Source: Eumeta japonica (lineage: Eukaryota; Arthropoda; Insecta; Lepidoptera; Psychidae). From it: 64,000 nucleotides of DNA. The notes under the pieces were generated by a model. It made no database searches. It was given only the letters and a program-made list of their open reading frames with translations, and had not been told where the DNA came from. The position numbers and the translations under genes were made by a program. The stretch lies in NCBI GenBank assembly GCA_005406025.1, contig BGZK01001457.1, positions 1-64,000 on the forward strand, written 5' to 3'. Of the stretch, positions 34,265 through 45,992 are shown in pieces. Numbering within the stretch: position 1 is the first letter of the stretch; each line of letters begins with the position of its first letter.

Positions 34265-35530
34265 AATTGTAATGATATTACGTATTGTGTTTATCGAATT
34301 CTTCCGTTTGGCATCCATTCAAGAAGATTTTAGGACGGCCGCCATATTAGATTCAGTATTGAGTTATCTAGATACGCAGTGTTTTTACACACATATCGAC
34401 TAGTTTTTAAAATAAAAAGTTAAAGCACTATGCGTCGTTTTGTACATATTAATATATTACAATATTGGATATGTTATTTTTACTGTCACCATAGTCAAAA
34501 ATGTGTGCAAAATTTCAGCTCATTCAATCGAGTTTAAGCGAAGTTTTAAACCTGTCGAAATTGAAAACCTTGAGAGCGATTAATTAAATGGTGGTTTAGG
34601 AAAAGCTGTGTAACTAGGTCACCAATAACCTTATATTCTAATAGCTTTTTAACATTTGTTTAACTTTAATTCCGTATAAAAATCCCCCCAAACGTCAAAT
34701 TTAACGTTTGAGCGAAAGTTACTCTGGCGTAGCTTCGTCATATCCACAAGAGTTTAAATCGCCTTTTTGTTTGCGCTTTACTTTATTTATTATAATAAAT
34801 ATAGTCATATATTTTTGTTGTGATTCAGTTGCTATGTTTTTAAACGTGAAATTTTAAATGTCTGAAGTTTTTGCGTTAAAGAATTGAATTTTTCCTTTTA
34901 ACTCTCAAATTTAGGATATTCGGATGTTTTGGGTGATCAATGAACAAAATATAACAATTTTTAGGCGTAATGATGCATTTGGTATAAGAAACAATGAGTT
35001 CTTAAAAACTTATCGAATGTCCAAAAACCTGGTTTACGACATCACAACACGACCGTGTTGTGATGTTTTCAACTCTATAACAATTACGCTTTGGTTGTGA
35101 TTCGTAAATTACAATAAGAGAGGGTGTCGGCTGTAATCGTAACTGTATATTGATGTAATCCATACTCAAGTAAAATTTTTCCAAAATACTAAAATAGTAA
35201 CAAGTTCAAAACTCGGTTACATGATACAAATCAAACTGACACGAAAAAATTAAAGCTTGGCTTGGGCCTAAAAATCGAATAATAATGGTCATTATTACAC
35301 TGTGTTTCCACTTAATATATCTGCTTCTTATTTCGCTTACAATAAACAGACACGAAGTATCACTTCAAACAAAAACCATTTGAAATAAGCAATCAATAGT
35401 TTTATTTTAAATGGTTTTCAAACGACATATACCTCCGGAAAACAGAATAAATTAATCATTAAAAGCACGTACGCTTTCAATAATTAATCTTTTTAGACGA
35501 AAAATACTATTTAAAAGAAAAAAATCCTCC
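34265..35530. other. No gene; short repeat phrases
   Basis: 34330-34600 has phrases (CGGCCGCCATATTAG, CAAAATTTCAGCTCATTC) like those in interspersed repeats, but no clear ends. A short stem CAAACGT/ACGTTTG lies near 34690. The rest is AT-rich. Confidence 0.4.
35039..35066. repeat. Perfect 13-bp hairpin
   Basis: ACATCACAACACG and CGTGTTGTGATGT separated by two bases. Confidence 0.85.
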
Positions 35531-35539
35531 GAGTTCGCC

Positions 35540-35790
35540 TCCCAACGCAACGGCAGTACAGTCGGAACAAACGCGCAATCCCACCCGGATATAGGCCCCG
35601 GTCCGGATTAATTAGTGTCCGGGCGAGTCGGGTCGCAGATTGGTGTATCGGCCGGCCCCGCCCCGCACCCGCCCGCCGCAGACCCGGTCACCGACGCTGA
35701 ATGTCCGACGTCGGGGATCGCTCGCCGGCAGAAAACTCGCTAACGGCACGAAGAGACGACGCCGGCGCGCGAGCTGGACGCTTCATGAAA
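35540..35790. promoter_or_regulatory. Strongest CpG-rich patch in the window
   Basis: GC-rich throughout, including CGGCCGGCCCCGCCCCGCAC (35649-35668), a CCCGCCC Sp/KLF-type box, GGATTAATTAG (35606-35616) which combines Otx-type and homeodomain cores, CCGACGTCGG (35705-35714) and GGCGCGCGAGC. A TCAGTT initiator-like word follows at about 35840 in the 3' flank. It looks like a promoter or a conserved enhancer. No exon could be supported downstream; the 67-codon frame at 35887-36090 has no recognisable product. Confidence 0.38.
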
Positions 35791-36303
35791 TCTAACAGAT
35801 TCTAAAAGTTTAGCGAAACGTCTTCATACTTTCTAAACGTTCAGTTAGACGTCGTTCGAGTTGAGCTGTGAAGCTCGATCGATATTTTGATTAAGTTTCC
35901 TCGAATACACTTTTGTCGGCCAAAAACGTACCAATTACAAAACTGGCTCAAAATACGTCTTTATTTAAAATGGACACCGATAATTGCTACTTTAATAAAT
36001 TTCATTTTGTTCGTGAAGTTGCCAAGTTTCGAAATTACATGTTTGAAATTAATTTTTAGTCGCGACAGCAGCAACAAGACCAGAGGATAAAAGAGATATT
36101 AAGTTTTTCAAGATCATAAGAATCGTTTTTTCAAGTTCTATAGTGTATTTACTTCATTTTAATATTTAAGCCTACAAATAGCAATATTATTCGTATAATA
36201 AGTATCGTATATTCTTTATTATTCTGACACAAATCCATTAATTATTATGCTGTTAAATCATAAAATAATAACTCGTGTATCGGTGATGTGATTCGATTTG
36301 ATA

Positions 36304-36955
36304 TAATATTATTTTATTATATTACAATTGCAAAAAATAGGTTAACCCTGTAGGCCAACCCTGAAACTTTCCGCTATTTTCGAGTTCAAAACACTCGAAA
36401 ATATACGGGATTTGACGCGATTTTTTGAGTAAAAAAACGGTTTGTTTCGATTTTTTTCGACAACGATTTCTCACAAACGAATTAACCGATTTTGACCCGG
36501 TTTGCGGCATTCGACGTGCTTTAATAGGTTAAGAGCTGATTCGATTTTGAAATTGATCGGTCAAGCCATTTTAAAGTTATTTTGGAAAAACCACATTTAA
36601 AAAATTTTTTTCCATAGTTTTTTGAAAATTTCTCAAAATCTGCCAGTCCAAATCGACCCAAACTTTCAGGAAATCTAAGTTTGGTAAAACTATTTGGAAC
36701 GCCGTTTTGTGGGCACGATTCGGTCAAGCCGTTCAAAAGTTATAAGAGGTTTACATACATCCACACATATACACACACACACACATCCACACGGACATAC
36801 GGACATCATCTCAGGGATGATCAGGGAAGCTTCCTAGACCCTCAGAACGTCGAGATCTGATGAGAACTCGATTTTTGCAAAATGGAGGGAAACCAATAAC
36901 TTCCCGAAAATATTAGAAATTTTAGAAAATTTTCAATTTTCTTAGCGGGAAGTTA
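36304..36955 (+). repeat. Dispersed repeat ending in GCGGGAAGTTAAA
   Basis: The block carries GATCGGTCAAGCC, AAGCCGTTCAAAAGTTATAA, an (AC)n run at 36760-36786 and CGGACATACGGACATC. Further on are AGCTTCCTAGACC, AACGTCGAGATCTGATG, AATAACTTCCCGAAA and TTAGCGGGAAGTTAAA. I recall this order as a very common insect interspersed repeat. Minus-strand frames in it (36322-36510, 36521-36736) are decayed and not recognised. Confidence 0.7.
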
Positions 36956-37036
36956 AAAATAATGTAATTGTAACTAACACCAAACAACAAAGCTTTAAAA
37001 AAAGTCTTGAATTGAATCAAATGTATGAACCGTCGT

Positions 37037-37385
37037 CGGTTCTTTCCAACTGTTGGATCCCTAATGTCGGTCATAAGGTTTACATTTTCACGATTCACGA
37101 CCCTTATGTGTCCCCTTATATGAACGATTTCTGTGACCTTAAACAGGTCGTCCGTTCACCCCAGTGAAAGCGTTCCCACGCTAGGAAACCCAATTTATGA
37201 TCGCCACTCGTTCTCTTCCGACTTTAGGTTCCACGACGTGACCTGCCTGTTGCCACTCCGACCTGCTTCTGAATCTCTGATTCTGCTTCAGATTTTGACG
37301 TGACAACGTCTTATAAATTGGTTTGCCGGGTGACACTTCAAGAAACTGCGTTACGCTCCGCTCACGTTATGCGCTCACAATGAGA
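37037..37385. repeat. Likely transposon-derived segment
   Basis: A GC-balanced block running from a GTTGGATCCCTAATGTCGG word (37053) to GGTTTGCCGGGTGACACTTC (37320-37339) and CGCTCACGTTATGCGC. These phrases are familiar to me from repeated lepidopteran sequences, but I cannot give the family. It abuts the 71-bp duplication that follows. Confidence 0.4.
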
Positions 37386-37389
37386 GCGA

Positions 37390-37523
37390 GTGAGAGGCAC
37401 GCGTCCCTTCCACTCGGGCATGGTTAACCCGCCTAAGAGCGAGAGAGACAGACATTAAAAGTGAAAGGCACGCGTCCCTTCCACTCGAGCACAGTTAGCC
37501 CGCCTAAGAGCGAGAGAGACAGA
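37390..37523. repeat. 71-bp tandem duplication
   Basis: GTGAGAGGCACGCGTCCC...CCTAAGAGCGAGAGAGACAG at 37390-37460 is followed by a second copy beginning GTGAAAGGCACGCGTCCC at 37461. Two units with period 71 and about half a dozen differences. Confidence 0.92.
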
Positions 37524-37524
37524 G

Positions 37525-37790
37525 CGTATTAATAACTTATAACAACTGATTGATTTAACATAAACCAATTTTGTGAATTCTTGAATTTGTTATTTATATT
37601 AATAACTGTTTCAACAAAGTTCAATTTATGCAAAAATTTGAAATAAAAAATGAATTTAACATACACAAATTTTGTGAAATTTCAAATTAATTATTTATAT
37701 TAGTAACTTTTTAAAACTACTTTTATTTTTTAAAAATTCTTGAAACAAAAAGTAAATTCAACAAAAACAAATTTTGTACGCAAATGTATT
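37525..37790. repeat. Degenerate ~101-bp tandem array
   Basis: The words TTTAACATAAACCAATTTTG (37554), TTTAACATACACAAATTTTG (37655) and TTCAACAAAAACAAATTTTG (37757) recur at about 101-base spacing, alternating with a TATTTATATTAATAACT word (37594, 37693). About two and a half units, starting immediately after the 71-bp duplication. Confidence 0.85.
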
Positions 37791-37879
37791 GCAAGTTATT
37801 GTATGTATATTTGTATATAAATACGTATGTATGTGTAAAGGTAAAAATAAAATTTTGTTAATATGAAATTCAGTGCGAG

Positions 37880-37939
37880 ATTCTTTGTATAAATTAATGT
37901 TTTAAATATAATTCTTTGTATAAATAAATGTTTTAAATT
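37880..37939. repeat. 31-bp tandem duplication
   Basis: ATTCTTTGTATAAATTAATG (37880) repeats as ATTCTTTGTATAAATAAATG (37911), each followed by TTTTAAAT. Period 31, two copies. Confidence 0.9.
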
Positions 37940-37944
37940 GTTAC

Positions 37945-39470
37945 TATTATTTCATCCTTCTTCCTACTATACGAATGAATATTCACATTAAAATGATTTT
38001 ACCACTCAAAGTCGTTGTCACGTAAAACTTTCGCCCGTATACCGACTTTACAGGCAACCAATTTTTTTTCCTTGAATATTATCTCTCAAATAGACCTCAC
38101 AATCTAGGTTGTTCTGTCGTAATTGCATCCAAATTTGTATAGGAAGCTAAAAGTAAGATGTAAAGTCCAGTTTCCATACAACATTACTACGAACGCGCAC
38201 TGTTTAAAAACCTTAATGTTCTAGCAGTGCGGTAAGTTTGACTCAAAGATGCCGAAATATTTACCTAATGTTACCCAGACGAGATTAATTATTCGCTTGA
38301 CTTCTCTTCTGAAGTCAAATCTGCCGTACAGTTTATCCGTATGATAGGCATTCGTTAATGTCTACAACAGTAGTTCTCAATTATCTAAAGTGGACACAAA
38401 ATAGATGTTGGATGTATTTCTACTGTTATATTGATTTATATATCCAATTCTTGAAAACTCTCTTGAAGATCTTGAACATAGCAGCGGGATAACTCGGCGG
38501 CTTCAGCGCCATGTCTTCGGCAAGTCCAAAATGAGATGTTTTGGCCGTCATTGTTGATATCGCATCGTTTCTTATTTGAGAACTTGTCTTCCGCTGACAT
38601 AGTTAAGAATTTCTGAAGTTGTGGTATGCACCCGCCTCGCAGGTCTCTGCAATGAGAACTGTTAAATACTCATTCTGTGCGCAGACTGGCGTAGTGCCAT
38701 TATCGTTTCAACAATTCAATAATCATTGTAGCACCGCCCAAATTGGACTATATTATCGCCTAGGTTTCGCTAGAATGAAAGGCTTTTTCATTTTTGTGTT
38801 TTTCCCGAACGTGTTACTGTGATCCATTGCATTAAAACATTTACGATAACCTGTTTCGTCGGATGGCTGGGAATATCTAACATGCACATATATTCATTTG
38901 TGTTGATTCTCAAGAACAACTTATTGAATTCAAGAGTGTGATGGATTGATAATCCTTCAGCAAAGGTATATATTTAATAACAGCAATAAGCACCATGACA
39001 GTTATTGCTGCACGCTTCATAAGTTGAAATTTCGAGTACGATGGAAATAAATAAGTTTTAGAAGATTATAAATATCGATTAATAATCCACGCGTTCTTAG
39101 AATTTCAATTGGGTTTTGACGTCACGTAGTACTAAATCACTCTTTAAAAACTAACATAATGTCAATAATTTAATTTATCAAACGGAGTATTAAAAGCACT
39201 CAAATAAGATGGTTTTTATTCCTCCCGTTAGATGACGCGCGCGAATCAATTAAAATAAACACTATTAAAAATACAAAACTCTTCAATCTAAAATAAAAAA
39301 TATAGTGACGAAGTACGCCTTGGCAGTGACGTGATGAATACCAGAGCCATCTACAATTTCTTTGACTCGACAATTTTCCTGGAATCAAGTCATGTCCCAG
39401 TAAAGTAGACTCACAAATTCACCTAACAAATAGTCTAAATGTTATCCTAATTTTACATATACATATATGT
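37945..39470. other. No gene seen
   Basis: Mixed sequence. A GC-balanced part at 38470-38700 has a 67-codon frame with no recognisable product. A TGACGTCA site lies at 39117-39124. Confidence 0.45.
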
Positions 39471-39479
39471 ATATATACT

Positions 39480-39660
39480 ACGGCGGACACGCAGCACGCG
39501 GGCGTCCGGCCTCCGTGCCGAGCCCCACGAACGTTGATTCTGTTTATAAATTAAATTGTAAATAAGAGAATGTTATTCAACTCGCGAGACGTAGAGAGAC
39601 AGATGAGGTGCGTCTAGAAAAAGACGTGGACCCTGAGAGTCCTAGAAACGAAAGGAGTAG
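39480..39660. promoter_or_regulatory. Short CpG-rich patch
   Basis: CGGCGGACACGCAGCACGCG (39481-39500), CGTCCGGCC and GAGCCCCACGAACG form a GC-rich block of about 55 bases, next to an AT palindrome (ATACATATATGTAT, 39457-39470). A GAGACGTAGAGAGACAG tract follows. No exon is supported. Confidence 0.22.
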
Positions 39661-39664
39661 GGTG

Positions 39665-42050
39665 TAATTTAATATTCTATTGAAATTATATAGACGCCGT
39701 AAATGTCTATCTAGTTTGGGAAAGGTTCCTTCATCCAATATATTTACCGTTTACAAAGTTAAATTCATAAAAGTTAAATATAATTTTGATTGACTGACAA
39801 GTTCAAGTCGAAATCTAGAAAACAGACTTTCAATGACGAAACTCCCTCTCTCTATCAAAAACTGAACTACGTAGAACGCGAATATGAAATTCATTACCTT
39901 TTTGTTTTGTTCGGGAAACTCGAATTTAAATAGGACCACCCTTTGTGAAGCAAGTCTTCTGTTATAGTTACAGACTAAACGGGCAGTCATGTTGAGAAAT
40001 AAGATCATAAGAGAGAAAGATGCTAAAGTCCACCTTTCTCTTCTCCATTCTAGGTTTAATGTCGATTAGATTAGATTCGATAAAGTACAATAGTTTATAG
40101 ATTTGAACGAAGGTTTGTATAAACACATTTTTGATAAAGATACGATTTTGACTCGGAATTTTGACCTTTACAAATACTTTAGTTATTTATTTGTCACGAT
40201 CAGTAGTTACATAGAGGAACAAGTTCCTGTAAAAACTTCATATTCAACGTGCATGAGGTACATCCATATATTTTTGTAATAATTGTACATTGTTGCATAA
40301 TTCAAAAAAAAGGTAACGCAACTAGACCTTTTTATGCTGATGCATAATACAGATGAAAACAGAAAATGTTTACCATGTGATATATTGATAAATGCTTAAA
40401 TATTAACTAGAGTCCTAACTATGTTGGCAAAACATATAAACCCATATAGGTTGCCTAGGTGATACAGTAATTTGAACGCGGCAAGTTCTGAGTGTCAGCT
40501 AATTGGCCTTTCGATATGGTGTGCTGCTGTTAAATCTCATACGACGAAACACGGTGCGGTTTTATTTCACTTTATTTTTTAGTTTTTATTATATCCATTA
40601 AATGAATACAAAACCACTAGATCTATCTATCTAGATATCTAGGTAGAGCTACCTCTACCTTGAAATTCAATTGGTTATATTATTTCTTTTTATGAAATCA
40701 ATGCTCTGTTTACAAATATATGATAATTTTAAATACTTCATTTTTAATATCATAATTATTATTATTATTCATAATTTATAAGCATAAAAAAACATGAATT
40801 TTATTTCTTTTTAGTTTCAAAGAGTTTTCAGTTAGTGAGTCTTTTTAGTTTTTTTTTGGAGATACTTATCCTGTTCTTGTAACATAAATATAATATATAT
40901 GACACCAGGAGAAGACATATAATGTAATAACAAACGCTCGTAGGGTTTTGAATTTCGAAATAAAGTCAGCTAAATTCTTCCAATGGGGAAGAAGAGAGAG
41001 TTTTTACAGACGTATGCGAACTTCGCAGTGACCCGAAGGGCTAATTATTCATTTCATTAAAATGGTATATAATAAGAAGTTCGTCACTGAATTAGCTGAA
41101 ACTCCTTGACTGCTTTCTTAATTTACCTACTTCACTTTCTTCTTCTTTCTCTTATTCAGCGTTGCAATTCTTCTATTCGGCTAGCTAGAGCCTAGCCGTA
41201 CTCACCACATTTTAAACGGCCGACGTTCGTTCTATACCTTATTAGGCATTACATATAACAATATCCATATTTGTTGGTTATTTGTTTTTTTCTACTACTC
41301 TAAACGAGATGTTATGATGTTCCAACAACCAGCGCCAGATTTAATTCTTCACCGAAATCCAGTAGCAATAGGTAAATAGGATTTACCATTATTTTAGCTT
41401 TCAATTAGTAACGTGCATTTTGTCTTAACAGTATCAAGAGAACACAGTTTTGTACGAGACACTCTAACACAAAATAGGATGCTAAGTCTCAGGTGCCACG
41501 TGTTAGCGATTGTGGGCGATCGGAAAATTCTAGAAATTTTCCATTCTGTACTAGCTAGTGACGGTTGTTGGTGATTTCCAGAACTTCCCCATAATTTCCG
41601 GCGGGAAATAGGATTGTCTCCCGAATACCTCGAAGTTCCCGGCTTAAGACACTTCCCTGTGCATTTCTCTTTAGATAAAGTCACAGTTATCCCTTAAAAA
41701 TGTGAAACTTATATAAACTGCAAAAAAAATGTACTAAATAAATTTTGGTATAAAAAAAGACAACTCTTAATTATTTTAAACGAAAAAACTTTCTGTTATG
41801 TTCGTCGTGACGTCAAAAATGAGGAGCTAGAGGTAATTAATTTTGTATTCTATGTGAATACAAAATTAATTATCTAAAATTTATTACATCAACTGAATAA
41901 TTATACATCGAAACTGTAATTCCAAACGATATTTGTAACAAACGGCTTACAATCCGAAGTTCTGCCTTCTCATAGCGATCCAACTATTACATACGCAACT
42001 GAACACAATAAGTTTTAGTTAACGCACTTTACTTATTAACCCAACTGGAG
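39665..42050. other. No gene seen
   Basis: AT-rich. A minus frame of 96 codons (41394-41684) has no recognisable domain. A TGACGTCA site lies at 41808-41815. Confidence 0.45.
41834..41872. repeat. Perfect 17-bp hairpin
   Basis: TAATTAATTTTGTATTC and its exact complement are separated by five bases. No mismatches. Confidence 0.9.
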
Positions 42051-42059
42051 TTTACATAA

Positions 42060-42200
42060 TGGTGCGTCAGCGTTCGACGAAGTTCTGTATCTGTTAGGGG
42101 CCCTTCCTCCGAGAAATGGGGGTCGCCGGGATCCACGACACCCCCCGACACCCCCCGAGCGACCGATCTCATTAATTTCGCACACTAGTCCCGTACAGTC
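42060..42200. promoter_or_regulatory. GC-rich patch with C-run repeats
   Basis: Includes GGGGGTCGCCGGGATCCACG (42118-42137) and a tandem GACACCCCCC pair (42138-42157). G/C runs on opposite strands could form non-B structures. No frame is recognisable. Confidence 0.25.
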
Positions 42201-42204
42201 AACG

Positions 42205-43295
42205 GTTTTACTGACGTAGATGTTGTTGAGTAGTACTGTATTTAATCAGGTCTGTTTCTACCGTATTTCGACAAAAAAACAAATAACCTAAAAACTTGAG
42301 TATATTCTTTGGTGATTTTCAGAACTGATTAGTGACCTATTTTTTTAAAATTAGTGTCATTTTAGGAATCTTTTTAATGACATGCTTAGGACATAACGTC
42401 TATCCAGATTTTATCCAAACGCGACTAGTTTTTTGTAACTTTGTTTGACCGCCATCTTGGACATGCTTAAAATATATATGCCATTTGCTAATTTAGTGAA
42501 GGTTTTTATTCAAAATATTTAACGAGTCACTCACGCGCTCTATACATGAACTGTTGCTAGAAACTATAAAATGAAATATCTCCTTTAATTTTGTTTTGTT
42601 ATCTATATAGAGTTCATTTCAAACGCACAGTGCTTCGTACACATGACTAGTACTTGCAATTTAACTGGCCGATGCATTTTTAATTTTATAATTTGCAATG
42701 ACGAGGTTTCTGTGAAAGCCAATTAAAATAGAGCATTACGCAGATGCTAAATGTTATTATACTTATGTTAATTATTTGTTGTTGATTTGTTGATTTGATA
42801 TCATGATTTTAATATTTTTTTTAAATACAAGCTGATCGTAGCTTCTTGCATTAAAAGAAATTGCAGTAAAAGAGTTTTATTTGAACTTAGTGTCAACACG
42901 ATGTATGTACAACTATTATTGAATATATAGAGTATATTTTTGTATAAAACTAAAAAAATCCTTGTACTATTTAATAAAAACGATCATACATTTTAACATC
43001 TTAGAGGATTTTTTAAAAGTAGTAAATTAAATTTGATTTTTGAACAAACTAATAATTTAGCTAGATTATTTACTACCGTAAACATAAAAATTTATATTGT
43101 CTCTATGAGTTGTTTAACATCATAATGTTCCAATATGATCCTGTCAGGGATTATAAGATTGGGAACAGATGAAGAGAAACACGCATAACAGCAAAAACGT
43201 ATATTAGTAAATACAGAATTACAGTAAACTTCTACGGAACCAGGTGATCTCTTGTTTTTACCGTTCTTGGCTTGTAAACGCACTAATCGCAGAAA
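42205..43295. other. No gene seen; transcribed side of the candidate minus promoter
   Basis: AT-rich. The part between about 43090 and 43300 would be the first transcribed stretch of the minus-strand heat-shock-type promoter at 43302-43374. It contains a 63-codon frame that starts with GTG rather than ATG, so no protein is supported. A donor-like GTAAAAAC word occurs near 43258. Confidence 0.35.
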
Positions 43296-43301
43296 TAAAA
43301 T

Positions 43302-43374
43302 TGAATTGTGCAGGCGAACATCACTATTTATACTAGCCGACTGGCGTCCAGAAGTTTCTTGAATCGTCTAGAAC
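43302..43374 (-). promoter_or_regulatory. Heat-shock-type core promoter: HSE, TATA box, initiator
   Basis: Written on the plus strand, 43350-43374 is AGAAG TTTCT TGAAT CGTCT AGAAC: five contiguous, alternating nGAAn/nTTCn pentamers, four of them perfect, which is a strong heat-shock element. Reading the minus strand, 18 bases further on is TATAAATA (43332-43325), and exactly 30 bases from its first T is TCAA with the A at 43302, a fitting initiator. The order and spacing are those of an insect hsp promoter. No heat-shock protein frame follows; downstream sequence is AT-rich with only a short GTG-started frame. Possible readings: a heat-inducible non-coding transcript, a promoter left by a transposon or retrocopy, or coincidence. 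HSEs work in either orientation. Confidence 0.5.
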
Positions 43375-43399
43375 AAACAAGTCGTAAACATGTCACGTC

Positions 43400-43985
43400 T
43401 GTGTAATATAAAGTGTAAACAAACATCAAAAGCGCCGACGCCGTACAGTGGCTTGTTTACGGTATTGAATTTTATTTTCGAACATTTTTTATTGGGACAT
43501 TATTTTGCACTAATTTTTCCTTGCGAGCGCAGTTCCCAACAATATTTACATCATTATAATATTTCTTATTCATTATATAAAAATATAAATCGAGGAATAG
43601 TTGAGGTATAGTGATTAAATATCTCGATTGTTAGACAGCAGTTGAGGTATCTAGGATTTGAAATGTAGTTATGTATAGCAGTCTGATGTCATATAGTGCC
43701 GATGAACTTTGACTAACCGCACCTATTAAAAGATACAGAGGGGCAGAACATATTTTATTAAATATTATTATTATTATATGGTAATAAGAACAAATAAATG
43801 AAGACTTTTTTTATCTACTACTGATGTTATCACATTACTCATATCACGAACATTCACTGATTAATGTGGAGTAAATGAGTTTTAAAATCCACTGTTGATG
43901 GGATATACACCTCAAATCACCGGGTATTTCAGTTTCACGCATTATTTTAATTAAAAAAGCAACGTCTGTGTTCGGAACATGATGA
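43400..43985. other. No gene seen
   Basis: A 73-codon frame at 43390-43611 begins within MSRLCNIKCKQ but shows no domain. The remainder is AT-rich. Confidence 0.4.
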
Positions 43986-43989
43986 CGAA

Positions 43990-44335
43990 AAGTCAGTGTT
44001 GATGCTACTATATTAGGCATTGTTCGTATATATCTACAAACAAAAATTTTTTACAGCATATTTCAAGGTACGGACGAGCTGGCGAGTCACCACACAACTG
44101 GTGGTCAACTCCGCCTATTGGCACTCGCAACTCATCAATCCATTGCCGACAATTTGGATAGGAATAGGATATCCGAATGGAGGAAGGATTGATGTAAGGG
44201 CAGTGTGAAATAGAAAGGAGTGAGTGGTGAAAGAAGAGTGGGCCACCGAAACTCTCATTCGCTAGACGAAATAAAACAGCGGAAGCAATTACTTCACGTC
44301 TGTATTCTTTAAGATCGTGACCTTGCATCCCATTT
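43990..44335. repeat. Possible dispersed repeat
   Basis: A GC-balanced block with GCGAGTCACCACACAACTGG, CTCCGCCTATTGGCACTCGC, CAATCCATTGCCGAC and CGGAAGCAATTACTTCACG. I have a weak memory of these phrases in repeated lepidopteran sequence. Open frames exist on both strands (62 and 106 codons), which is atypical, but neither product is recognised. Confidence 0.28.
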
Positions 44336-44456
44336 TGATGCTACAGCTAAATTATATAATTATAATAATGAAATAAAATTCACATAAGATTTATTGTCCC
44401 TTTTTCTTTTACCTAAAACGTAAAAAAATAGTTGATAGTTATAACCGACACTTAGT

Positions 44457-44490
44457 TACACCAGCGGCTGGTGTGGTTACACCAGCCGCT
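44457..44490. repeat. Two overlapping alternative hairpins
   Basis: ACACCAGC/GCTGGTGT (44457-44473, 1-base loop) overlaps AGCGGCTGGTGT/ACACCAGCCGCT (44463-44490, 4-base loop). The shared arm GGCTGGTGT can pair with either neighbour. Flanking CTTAG/CTAAG extends the symmetry. Confidence 0.8.
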
Positions 44491-44499
44491 AAGTGCGAG

Positions 44500-45985
44500 T
44501 TGAAAAGAACAAAAGGAGGTTTTTGAATGTGGCGTTTGTTTTTTTAATATGTTCATCGAGAATGAGCAATTTTTAGAATAAGGTGTGTTTCACTTCGATG
44601 ATTTTCTGTAAAACACACTTATTAAACATACATAATTAAAAAAATTACGACAAATGCTTGTAAGATTGTCATGCTTTGTATGAATGTATGCATGCTTTCA
44701 TGTATGCTTTTCACGGGCTTTGTGTCATAACTCAAAACTATGACAGGTGGTTCAAGTTTGTTATAATGTGTTATATTTAGGCGTTTTGGGCATACAGATT
44801 TGGGTATAATCTTTTTTTTTTTTGATCTCAATTAAGTACCTCCTTATTTATATACTAATGCAGCTCATATATTTAACGCTCTCTTAACTCACATCCTCCT
44901 ACTTTCTGGTGAATCGAAAATAAGTTAGCTAGTTACTTAATTACATAGTAATGCAACTTAGAAAGGATTCAGGCCTAGTTTAAATTTTTATGCAAAGGGC
45001 ATCTTTTACTTTTTTTGGCAATTATTAAAATTAACATAGCTAGAATGGGTAGGTGAAGCATGATTTGTACAACTTTAAGAAAGCTAAATAATGTTATGAA
45101 CCTTATTTTTTAATGTATTTATTCAGTTAATTTTCAGGGATATTTATTATTTTCTCAGTCACTAATGAGAAAGTTAGGACAATTTTTAACTTTAATTTTC
45201 AAAATAAATAATTTTCTGCAGTGAAACTAAATTTCTTTGCATTTTACCTTAGTTAGTTAAGTGAGGAATTTGATATTGAAGTGATTCACTCCATAGATGT
45301 TGAGGACGGTTTTATATTACATTGTGTATTCATGCGTCGCATTGTAGGGAAAACGATCTGGCGCCGCTGTCACTTAAATCCACATATTTAACCTAATATT
45401 ATGGCTAGCTTAAGGGGACAACATAAAAATGCCAACAAAATAGCACATAAATCCGCACATATATCGAATTTAAACAATCGTATAAACAAAATTTATTGTG
45501 CCTAACAAACCCCACAAGCGGTTTTTGTTATAAGGTCGTAAAACCGTTGACCGCTGGGTCAGAAGGTTATTGACTGGCGACCTTTCACCAGAAGGACGGA
45601 CGAACTGATCAAGGCCATGGGCCGCTGTTAATTCCTGTTGGCCTGAGGTCGTACGTCGTAGCAATCTAAGGGAAGGGTTATGTCCATCGGTAAACTTCCG
45701 ACAGGTAAAGCGAACGAATAATAATAAATCTATTTATTTTTATACATCAAATAATAGACGTGACCAAATGATCACTTCTAATTTTCTAACAGACCTCTCA
45801 TGATCAAAATTTCTTTGTTTGCGCTACATGTCTATGACTGACCTATATCTGTGTATGTACAGACGTAGAGACAGACGCGAGAGTGGCCCTATAAGAGATC
45901 GAGTTAGCTTTCAAAAATTTTGTTATAATTATTTATGCAGTGTATTGAAAGTGTATATGTTATGTTCATTTCCAATAATTAATAC
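44500..45985. other. No gene seen
   Basis: AT-rich with two GC-balanced spots (45350-45370, 45500-45680). The 64-codon minus frame at 45470-45664 has no recognisable product. Confidence 0.45.
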
Positions 45986-45992
45986 TGAAATG

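Noticed and set aside
41394..41684. 96-codon minus frame
   Set aside because: No domain, no neighbouring exon, no codon pattern that stands out.
43092..43283. Protein product of the heat-shock-type promoter
   Set aside because: The frame starts with GTG, has 63 codons and no heat-shock protein similarity.
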